From Propionibacteriales bacterium (lineage in GTDB: Bacteria; Actinomycetota; Actinomycetes; Propionibacteriales; Propionibacteriaceae): a DNA stretch of 14,561 nucleotides. A program made the translations under genes and the position numbers. The number at the start of each line of letters is the position of its first letter. The stretch's first letter is position 1. Positions 9,031 through 14,561 of this stretch are shown in pieces. The stretch lies in NCBI GenBank assembly GCA_030453285.1, contig JAKDKP010000007.1:1-14561 (forward strand), read 5' to 3'. The notes below the pieces were generated by a model. The model was not told where the DNA came from, did not search any database, and worked only from the letters and a program-made list of their open reading frames with translations.

Positions 9031-9416
9031 CGTTCCCTCCCGGGGGTGCTGGCCTCGAACTCGTTGCGGATCTCGGTGGCCAGCGGATCGAGCGCCTTGT
9101 TGGCATGCCGTGAATAGAAGAAGGCGATCGCAAAGGTCGAGATGAACTGCAACAACCCGAAGATCAGGGCCACGTTGATGTGACCGATGACCTTGATCGC
9201 CATGAAGTCGCGTGCCCAGTTGTTGCACAGCACGTAGACGACGTACCACACCATGAAGGCGATCGCCGCCGGGAAGGCGAAGCCGCGGTAGCGGCGACGC
9301 AACTCGATGAAGCGCGGGTCTGCCGCCGCCTGTTGATAGGCGGCGCGTTCGGCGCTGGTCACCTCGGACTCGGCCGCGGGGGCGTCGTCGGGGACCTGCT
9401 CGGGCCTGTCAGTCAT
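9027..9416 (-). CDS. DUF485 membrane protein, ActP partner
   Basis: Predicted 129-residue protein with a polar N-terminus, the motif DPRFIELRRRYRGF (33-46), and two transmembrane segments at about 46-66 and 80-101, ending in a short polar tail. This is the usual DUF485 (YjcH-like) layout. Genes of this family are commonly found directly upstream of actP, and the product is thought to assist or form a complex with the symporter; its exact role is not settled. The ATG at 9416 is chosen because CGGAGGT lies about 6 bases upstream; an upstream start would add 25 residues unlike the family. Its stop overlaps the actP start by four bases. Confidence 0.92.
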   Translation of the reverse strand: MTDRPEQVPDDAPAAESEVTSAERAAYQQAAADPRFIELRRRYRGFAFPAAIAFMVWYVVYVLCNNWARDFMAIKVIGHINVALIFGLLQFISTFAIAFFYSRHANKALDPLATEIRNEFEASTPGRER

Positions 9417-9447
9417 CGGTGACCTCCGGGGTTTCAGAACTGAGCCG

Positions 9448-9476
9448 ACACTAGACCTCTTCGGGACGGCAGTGGA
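9448..9476 (-). promoter_or_regulatory. Probable promoter of the DUF485-actP operon
   Basis: TAGTGT on the minus strand (9448-9453) fits the -10 pattern TANNNT. TCCACT (9471-9476) lies 17 bases upstream but matches TTGACA at only three positions, which suggests an activator-dependent promoter. Transcription would begin near 9441, 25 bases before the DUF485 start codon. Confidence 0.45.
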
Positions 9477-9506
9477 AGATGTGCCCCGCAACGAACCGTC
9501 GTGTCG

Positions 9507-9539
9507 TGATCAACCGGTGATCAGCCGGTGACCGGGCGC
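9507..9539. repeat. Tandem 11-bp repeat upstream of the actP operon promoter
   Basis: Two 11-bp units differing at one position (GTGATCAACCG at 9507-9517, GTGATCAGCCG at 9518-9528) are followed by a degenerate third unit (GTGACCGGGCG, 9529-9539). They lie about 66 to 98 bases upstream of the inferred transcription start, a usual place for an activator, and also between the convergent-side end of ycaQ and the operon. ACCGG-N7-CCGGT (9514-9530) gives an overlapping inverted repeat. Confidence 0.5.
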
Positions 9540-9544
9540 GACGA

Positions 9545-10783
9545 TCAGTCTCTGGCCAGGACCGAGGTCAGCGCCGGTCCAAGATCACCTCGGCCGGTGG
9601 CCACCACTCCGGCCAGGCCCAGCCAGGTGGCCATGATCATCAACTCCCGCCGCAGCAGAGTCACCGTACGAAGATCGTCGGCTCCCACACCGTCGGGGCC
9701 GGGGTCACGCCAGGCTGACTGCACGCGCAGCACGCCGGCCGCCCGATCGGCCTTCAGGTCGACCCGGGCAGTGATCGACTCGTCGGCCAGCAAGCAGTAG
9801 GTGTAGTAGCCGAAGCGACGTTTGGCCTCGGGCACGTAGATCTCGATCTTGTAGTCCACCCCGAACAGCGCCTGCAGCCGGGCCCGTTCGAAGATCAACG
9901 AATCGAAAGGGCTCACCAGTGCCGTGGCCTCGATCCTTCTCGGACGCCGAGCCTCGTGCCACAGCCAGGCGGGTCGCGCCCATCCGTCCACCGTGACCGG
10001 CAGCAGTTCACCGGAGTCGGCCAGTTCGTCGACGGCGACACGGGTGTCGGCAACCGGCGTACGGAAGTAGTCGCGCAGACACACCAGACTGCCCACGCCC
10101 AGCGCGGCGGCCGCCCGCCGGATCAGGTCGCGCATCGCGTCGGGACGATCGGGGGTCGCCCGGGCCGTGACGTCGGCCGGCAACACCCGCTCGGGCAGGG
10201 CATAGCGTCGCTCGAACTGGGAGTTGCGGCTGGCCGAGGTGATCTGCCCCGAGGCCAGCAACCACTCCAGGGCGGTCTTCACCGCCGACCAGTTCCAGCC
10301 CCAGGAGTCCCGGACGATCTGTTCGTCGTGCTCGATCTGGCGGGCGGTGACCGGACCACGGCTGGCCACCTCGGCCAGCACGCGCTCCACCAGGGCGGGA
10401 TGTTCGTCGCGGACCCGGACGATGCCGGCCCACGCCTCGGACTCGGCCGCCGCCATCCGCCACCGCAGCTCGGGCTGCAGCCGTACGTCGATCAGGCTGG
10501 CGGCATGGCCCCAGAACTCGAACAGCCGGCGCGGGGCCCGGTGCGCGGCGCGTTCCAGCAGCGCCGGATCGTACGGTCCAAGCCGGGAGAACAACGGCAT
10601 GAACTGAGCCCGGGTGACGACGTTGATCGAGTCGATCTGGAACTGGGCGACGGTGTTGATCACTCGCTGCACGTCACGCATGCCGACCGGGCGATCATCA
10701 CGCCGTCGACCGAATCCCTGGGCCGCCAACGCAATCCGGCGGGCGCTGGCCTGGCTGAGCCGTTGTGGGCGGGGACTGAGCAT
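9545..10783 (-). CDS. ycaQ: HTH_42 winged-helix protein, YcaQ/AlkX-like DNA glycosylase
   Basis: Predicted 412-residue protein of the winged-helix family that includes E. coli YcaQ and Streptomyces AlkZ, DNA glycosylases that unhook interstrand crosslinks and remove bulky alkyl adducts. The segment FQIDSINVVTRA (48-59) holds the catalytic Gln-hydrophobic-Asp motif Q49-I50-D51, which places it with the YcaQ-type branch rather than the AlkZ type (Q-x-Q). The later RFGYYTYCLL and RVDLKADR segments are also typical. The ATG at 10783 is chosen since it gives the usual family length (about 410) and has AGGG 9 bases upstream; a farther ATG at 10828 sits in the loop of a hairpin and lacks a ribosome binding site. 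TAGGGT just upstream could be a -10 giving a leaderless transcript, but no -35 supports it. It stands between hpf and the acetate operon. Confidence 0.88.
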   Translation of the reverse strand: MLSPRPQRLSQASARRIALAAQGFGRRRDDRPVGMRDVQRVINTVAQFQIDSINVVTRAQFMPLFSRLGPYDPALLERAAHRAPRRLFEFWGHAASLIDVRLQPELRWRMAAAESEAWAGIVRVRDEHPALVERVLAEVASRGPVTARQIEHDEQIVRDSWGWNWSAVKTALEWLLASGQITSASRNSQFERRYALPERVLPADVTARATPDRPDAMRDLIRRAAAALGVGSLVCLRDYFRTPVADTRVAVDELADSGELLPVTVDGWARPAWLWHEARRPRRIEATALVSPFDSLIFERARLQALFGVDYKIEIYVPEAKRRFGYYTYCLLADESITARVDLKADRAAGVLRVQSAWRDPGPDGVGADDLRTVTLLRRELMIMATWLGLAGVVATGRGDLGPALTSVLARD

Positions 10784-10813
10784 GGTCGTGACCCTAGACG
10801 GGCCCACCGACAC

Positions 10814-10846
10814 TCGGCGCCACGGCATGGGGCTCTGTGGCGCCGA
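10814..10846 (-). terminator. Hairpin between hpf and ycaQ, possible hpf terminator
   Basis: Perfect 10-bp stem (arms 10814-10823 and 10837-10846) with a 13-base loop, lying 62 bases past the hpf stop and 31 bases before the ycaQ start. There is no U-run after it on the minus strand, so it may be a weak terminator or a Rho-dependent/processing element. Confidence 0.45.
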
Positions 10847-10908
10847 ACGCCGACTGGACCCGTCCGGATGGCCGAGCCCCGCCAGCAGGGTCGCTTCGAA
10901 CCGTCGCG

Positions 10909-11538
10909 TCAGCCGACGGAGGCGATCTCGTCGGCCTCCTCATCGAGACCGATCACGCCGTAGTCGTACCCCTTGCGGCGATAGACGACGCTGGGCCGGC
11001 CGCTGCCGGCGTCGACGAAGAGATAGAAGTCGTGGCCGACCAGCTCCATCTCGTGCAGGGCCTGGTCGAGATGCATGGGGGTCGCGCTGTGCACCTTTTC
11101 CCGCACCACCAATGGGCCGTCGCCCTCGACGGTCATCCCGGCAACGGTCCGGGTGTCGGAGTCCTCGGCCTCCTCGACCGGCGGGAGGCTGCCCGCGGTC
11201 GCCTCGGCCACCGAGATCGGTGTGTGCTTGCCGCGGTGGATCCGTTTGCGGTCGGCGGCCTTGCGGAGCTGGGTCATGATGCGTTCAAGGGCCTGTTCGA
11301 AGGCGGCCTGCTTCTCCTCGGCCATCGCTTCGCCGCGTACGACCGGACCTCGACCCTTGACGGTGATCTCGACCCGGCAGCCTCGCTCGGTCTGGCGGCG
11401 ACTCTGCTCGGCCGAGGCCAACACCTCGACCCGGATCGCCCGCTGATCAACCTTCTCGAGCTTGGTGATCCTGTCCTCGACGTACGAGCGGAACGAGTCG
11501 GTAACCGTGATGTGGTGACCCTTGACGACAACTTCCAT
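10909..11538 (-). CDS. hpf: Ribosome hibernation promoting factor, long form
   Basis: Predicted 209-residue long HPF. The N-terminal domain (about 1-105, starting MEVVVKGHHITVTDSFRSYV) has the fold that binds the decoding and tRNA sites of the 30S subunit. A linker of about 40 residues follows. The C-terminal domain (about 145-205) has the conserved MELVGHDFYLFVDAGSG and VVYRRKGYDYGVI segments and lets two ribosomes join as an inactive 100S dimer. Length and domain order match actinobacterial and firmicute long HPF. The ATG at 11538 is preceded by AGGAGGT 5 bases away, so the in-frame start 14 codons upstream is rejected. The gene lies after comF, as in many actinobacteria, but it seems to have its own promoter and a structured leader of about 170 bases. 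Confidence 0.96.
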   Translation of the reverse strand: MEVVVKGHHITVTDSFRSYVEDRITKLEKVDQRAIRVEVLASAEQSRRQTERGCRVEITVKGRGPVVRGEAMAEEKQAAFEQALERIMTQLRKAADRKRIHRGKHTPISVAEATAGSLPPVEEAEDSDTRTVAGMTVEGDGPLVVREKVHSATPMHLDQALHEMELVGHDFYLFVDAGSGRPSVVYRRKGYDYGVIGLDEEADEIASVG

Positions 11539-11705
11539 GGTGACCTCCTGGAATGTGCCAGCAGGTCCGCACCCTCGCACAGCGCCGGAGCGACACCTGT
11601 GTCGACGACGCGGGCGTTGGCCTGCTGGCAGGCGGATGAGTCATGGAGCCGGTGAGTGGCACAGCCGCGTCCTGCGCTGCGGCGGCGACCCGACACTGGC
11701 TCCAT
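11539..11705 (-). ncRNA. Structured 5' leader of hpf (candidate regulatory RNA)
   Basis: Non-coding stretch between the inferred transcription start and the hpf ATG, rich in inverted repeats. In transcription order: (1) arms 11698-11706 and 11642-11650 (9 bp perfect), extended inward by AGTG/CACT (11694-11697 with 11655-11658) across a 4-base bulge, with a GCCGC/GCGGC inner stem; (2) a 10-bp perfect pair, 11621-11630 with 11556-11565, enclosing a 6-bp stem CGACAC/GTGTCG (11591-11604). The second hairpin ends about 6 bases before the Shine-Dalgarno sequence. One of its arms can instead pair locally (CCTGC with GCAGG), so two exclusive folds are possible. A raiA-motif RNA is known upstream of this gene family in some Firmicutes and Actinobacteria; whether this is one cannot be judged here. 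Confidence 0.45.
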
Positions 11706-11711
11706 GCATCG

Positions 11712-11740
11712 ACGCTAGTACGCCACCTGTTGTTTTTCCA
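11712..11740 (-). promoter_or_regulatory. Probable hpf promoter
   Basis: On the minus strand TGGAAA (11735-11740; four matches to TTGACA) is separated by exactly 17 bases from TAGCGT (11712-11717; fits TANNNT). Transcription would start near 11705, at the foot of the first leader hairpin. The -35 begins 5 bases past the comF stop, so hpf can be expressed independently of comF. Confidence 0.5.
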
Positions 11741-11744
11741 CCGT

Positions 11745-12569
11745 TCACCGGTCTTCGTGGGCAGATCGATGCACGGCCGTACCCGGGTCACCGGCCCGAG
11801 TGCCGATGCCCGGGCGGTCCGACGTGTCGCGCGGGGCGACGGTGGCCCTCGGAGACCTCGGCTGTCGCCGGGCGGTGGCGGCAATGACGACCGCACCGAC
11901 AACGTCGCCACCGGCCGCCCTGATCGCCCGCGCCGCCTCGGCCAGACTTGCCCCGGTGGTCACCACGTCGTCGAACAGCACCACCGAACGACCGGTGACC
12001 ACTCTCGGGGTGGCCGCCAATGCCCCAGCCAGATTGGCCGCTCGCTCCTCGGCGTGCAGCCCCGCCTGGTCGTCGACCCGCCGGACCAGCCGCAGCCCTT
12101 GTCGTACGGGAAGGTGCAGGCCATGGCGCCGGGTGGTCCGGACCATCGAGCTCGCCAGCGCCCGGGTGGTGTCCAGACCTCGACGCCGCACGGCCGAGGC
12201 GCGTGAGGGCAACCACACCAGCACCGGTTGGTGACCGTCGGGTCCATGGATGGCGAGCAGCGCGGCCAGCGCCAGCCAGGCCCGCTCCGCCAACGCTGGT
12301 CGCAGCGACCACACGCCGTGATCCTTGTAGGCCGACACGAGGCGCCGGACGACCGGGTCGTAGCTGCCGGCAGCCATGGTGGTCGGGAAGTTCGGCGGAC
12401 ACGGGTCAGGGGCGACCTGGCCCAGGATCCCAGCATCGAGTGCGGCCCGGCAGGTGCTGCACAACAGCCGCCCCGGGGTGCCACACCCGGCGCACCGACT
12501 GCCCAGCACCAGATCCGAAGCCGTCCAGAGCAGTCCCGGCAGATCGAGACCCGATCGCTGATCAGTCAT
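11745..12569 (-). CDS. ComF family phosphoribosyltransferase-like protein
   Basis: Predicted 274-residue ComF-type protein. An N-terminal four-cysteine zinc finger (Cys26, Cys29, Cys37, Cys40; spacing CxxC-x7-CxxC) precedes a type I phosphoribosyltransferase fold with the PRPP-binding loop VVLFDDVVTTGAS (196-208). The middle holds a SAYKDHG segment (79-85), like the Y-K-x-x-G seen in ComF proteins. Homologues are needed for DNA uptake in competent bacteria, but in actinobacteria the role is unknown. About 40 residues after the fold (from about 233) are rich in Arg, Pro and Thr and look disordered. The ATG start is well supported: GAGGAGG lies 5 bases upstream. Its place between lpqB and hpf matches other actinobacteria. 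Confidence 0.92.
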   Translation of the reverse strand: MTDQRSGLDLPGLLWTASDLVLGSRCAGCGTPGRLLCSTCRAALDAGILGQVAPDPCPPNFPTTMAAGSYDPVVRRLVSAYKDHGVWSLRPALAERAWLALAALLAIHGPDGHQPVLVWLPSRASAVRRRGLDTTRALASSMVRTTRRHGLHLPVRQGLRLVRRVDDQAGLHAEERAANLAGALAATPRVVTGRSVVLFDDVVTTGASLAEAARAIRAAGGDVVGAVVIAATARRQPRSPRATVAPRDTSDRPGIGTRAGDPGTAVHRSAHEDR

Positions 12570-12838
12570 GCCCGCCTCCTCTCGGGCCTCGACCGGTCCT
12601 GTCTGCTGATCATGATGATCACCGCTCGCCGCTCATCGCCACCGCACACCGAATCTGTGGATCACGCCCGGTGTCGAGCCAAGGTCCTGTGGACAGTGAC
12701 CAGCGATGGAGAGGGGCGACCGTGGGACAGTCAACCCTGACAAGTGCCCCGTGCCTGCCGGGCCGCATGGCCGACCTCATGAAGTCGGCTGACCTCATGG
12801 ATGCTGCACGGAACCGCCGACCGCCGCCGGTCGATGAC
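12570..12838 (-). other. Intergenic region between lpqB and comF
   Basis: 269 bases without a supported gene. A perfect 6-bp hairpin with a 4-base loop (12818-12833) lies 5 bases after the lpqB stop but has no U-run. TGATCA occurs at 12607-12612 and 12616-12621 and again inside the first codons of comF. No convincing -10/-35 pair for comF was found, so comF could be read from upstream of lpqB or from a weak local promoter. Confidence 0.4.
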
Positions 12839-14561
12839 TCAGCCCGGGAAGGCGATCGCCAGCACGTCCTCCGAGAAGGCGGTCCAGGTGTAGTCATCGG
12901 CGTAGCGCCACGTCTGCCCCTGACGACCCACCATGGCCGCTCTGGTGCCCAACTGCTGCGGGGCCACGGCCAGTTGTTCGGCCTCCCAGTTGTCCGGGGT
13001 GCCCACCGAACGCAATTCGGCGCCGTCCTGGGTCACCTCGTACGGACGCAGTGGGGTGTCGTCGCCCTCGGCGCCGAGCACCATCAGGGTCGTCGCGTCC
13101 ACCCATCCGACGTCCTTCAGCGCCGACACAGCATCGCCCTGCGGGAGTTGGAGCAGCACCGGACGGAACTCTTCCAGGGCCGGTGATCCGCTGGCCCGGT
13201 TCATCCGCATCATGCCGAGCGTGCGCTTGCCCTTGGCATTCTCGACGATCAGGGCCGCACGCACCCCGTCGGGTGAGATGCGCAGAGCCGTGACCCGCTG
13301 CCCCCCGGGCAAGCCGATCGGACGCGATGCCACGTCCCCGTCGACCATCCGCCACAACACCTGCTTCCCGTTGGAGTCCCCCACCACGAACAGTTCGTTG
13401 AAGCGGGTGAACTGAGGGCGCTGCAGATGGGCGGCCTGGGGCAAGGGCGGTGTACTGATCGGCGCCTCGGCCAGGACGCCGGTGCGGAGCACGCGTCCCC
13501 CACCGGTGATCACAGCCAACTGGTCACCCTTGGTGCTGGCCGCGATCTGCTGCACCCCGGTCATCGATCCCAACGGGCCGGCGACCGCCTCAGGGTCGCG
13601 ACCAGCACGCCCGTCATCCAACCGGACCACGCCAGCCCCCGTGACGCCGAACAGTTGCTGGCTGGTCTGCCCGTCCAAAGGGTCGTACGTGCTCAGCGCG
13701 TCGATCGACACCACCTGGTCCACCGCAGCGCGGATCACGTACGGGGCCCCATTCATCAGGAATCGGACCCCGGTGATTTCGCCGATCTGTCGCAAGGTCC
13801 ACACACTCTGCGTGGCGAGCAGGGTGCGTTGCTGCTCGTTCAACCCGTTGATCGCCGGGCTCAACGACAACTCGGCCACCCCCGCGTCGTCGATCGGAGT
13901 GCCGACATTGAGGGTGGTCTGCGGCGGGATCGCCGTGGTGACTGCCGGTCGGAGCCATTCGCTGGGGCCTTCCAGCAGCCGCTGCATCAGCGTGGTCGGA
14001 TTGATCCGCGACTTCGGCAGGAAGATCGGATCGGGAACCAAATTGCCGAAGCCTGGCTCGAAGAAGTACAGATTGACCGACTCGTAGAACTGATCGAAAT
14101 CGTACTGGGTGAGCAGCAAACCTTCGGGTGGATTGCTGACCCGCCACTGTCCGTCGGCGTTGCGGACGAGTTTGAAGTCGATCTTGTAGGTTCCCGTCCT
14201 CCGCCGGAAGGTGTCATCGGCGCCGAGCTCTCCGGTGATCGGGGCCTGCAGCTCGGCCCCGCTGTCGGTGGTGGAGGGAAAGTAGTCGTTGGCCAGAATC
14301 ACCGCACCTGACCGTGGCCGCCAGGACTCGCGCACCTCGTCGGCCAGGAATTGGCGCGCCACCTCGTAGTCGGTCTGATAGTCGGCCATCGCCTGCATGA
14401 AGCCGGAAATGATCAGGCGCGGTGAGGCGTCATTCTGCGGCGGCTCGACATGGATTTCGACCCGCGGATCCCGGGGGCGGCCTGTCGCGTCGACCTGTTC
14501 GATCTCACCGGTGGTGGGAACGGTGGCACAACCGGACAGGGCGAGCACCAACAGCAGGATG
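12839..14561 (-). CDS. lpqB: LpqB lipoprotein (5' end beyond the window)
   Basis: Partial gene; the frame is open to the right edge, with ILLLVLALSGC as the end of a lipoprotein signal peptide. The lipobox LSGC ends at Cys encoded by 14528-14530, so the mature lipoprotein has 563 residues and only the very first residues of the signal are missing. The mature protein has an N-terminal region with a GerMN-like domain (around the LNVGTPIDDAGVAELSLS stretch) and a C-terminal beta-propeller-like region, the known LpqB arrangement. In mycobacteria LpqB is attached to the outer face of the membrane and modulates the MtrB sensor kinase of the MtrAB system, affecting cell wall and division. mtrB is expected just outside the window to the right. 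An in-frame TTG at 14551 is not the true start since it lies inside the signal peptide. Confidence 0.95.
   Translation of the reverse strand, partial: ILLLVLALSGCATVPTTGEIEQVDATGRPRDPRVEIHVEPPQNDASPRLIISGFMQAMADYQTDYEVARQFLADEVRESWRPRSGAVILANDYFPSTTDSGAELQAPITGELGADDTFRRRTGTYKIDFKLVRNADGQWRVSNPPEGLLLTQYDFDQFYESVNLYFFEPGFGNLVPDPIFLPKSRINPTTLMQRLLEGPSEWLRPAVTTAIPPQTTLNVGTPIDDAGVAELSLSPAINGLNEQQRTLLATQSVWTLRQIGEITGVRFLMNGAPYVIRAAVDQVVSIDALSTYDPLDGQTSQQLFGVTGAGVVRLDDGRAGRDPEAVAGPLGSMTGVQQIAASTKGDQLAVITGGGRVLRTGVLAEAPISTPPLPQAAHLQRPQFTRFNELFVVGDSNGKQVLWRMVDGDVASRPIGLPGGQRVTALRISPDGVRAALIVENAKGKRTLGMMRMNRASGSPALEEFRPVLLQLPQGDAVSALKDVGWVDATTLMVLGAEGDDTPLRPYEVTQDGAELRSVGTPDNWEAEQLAVAPQQLGTRAAMVGRQGQTWRYADDYTWTAFSEDVLAIAFPG

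Noticed and set aside
1985..12621. TGATCA as a shared regulatory motif across several upstream regions
   Set aside because: The hexamer also occurs many times within coding sequence (for instance in secA, actP and ycaQ), where it comes from common codon pairs such as GTG ATC A, so its presence upstream of genes is weak evidence.
12020..13186. Long plus-strand open frame (388 codons) across comF and lpqB
   Set aside because: It is antisense to two well-supported genes, has an Arg/Pro/Ala-rich composition without recognisable domains, and such frames are expected opposite GC-rich codons.
1..14561. Mobile elements, phage genes, CRISPR arrays, toxin-antitoxin or defence systems
   Set aside because: No transposase or integrase motifs, no terminal inverted repeats, no spaced repeats and no defence-type domains were seen; the composition is uniform.

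Overview
The window is GC-rich, about two thirds G+C, and tightly packed. Gene content and order point to a high-GC Gram-positive bacterium (Actinomycetota), most plausibly in or near the Propionibacteriaceae. The group-level call is secure and the family-level one is inference. The right part carries the conserved actinobacterial order lpqB, comF, hpf, then secA. The left part carries neighbours typical of the other side of secA: an Rv3235-like protein, a wax ester synthase/diacylglycerol acyltransferase (WS/DGAT) homologue, and a DUF6912-like protein.

Reading in the direction of transcription (minus strand, right to left): lpqB (lipoprotein tied to the MtrAB two-component system; its 5' end is outside the window), comF (phosphoribosyltransferase-like), hpf (long ribosome hibernation factor, behind an apparently structured leader with its own promoter), ycaQ (HTH_42/AlkZ-like DNA glycosylase), a DUF485 gene overlapping an actP-like acetate/cation symporter gene, and secA (followed by a strong hairpin terminator). 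Next come the Rv3235-like gene, a divergently transcribed polytopic membrane protein (the only plus-strand gene), the WS/DGAT homologue, and, one base after it, the 5' part of a DUF6912-like gene that runs off the left edge.

Most genes are housekeeping: secretion (SecA), envelope signalling (LpqB), ribosome hibernation (HPF), crosslink repair (YcaQ) and acetate uptake (ActP plus DUF485). The symporter pair and ycaQ lie between hpf and secA, which are usually close together in actinobacteria, so this looks like a lineage-specific insertion. I see no mobile element, CRISPR array, tRNA or rRNA. The points most worth a second look are the structured hpf leader, a WS/DGAT homologue whose HHxxxDG motif has lost its second histidine, a conserved but uncharacterised polytopic membrane protein, and a tandem 11-bp repeat upstream of the acetate operon promoter.
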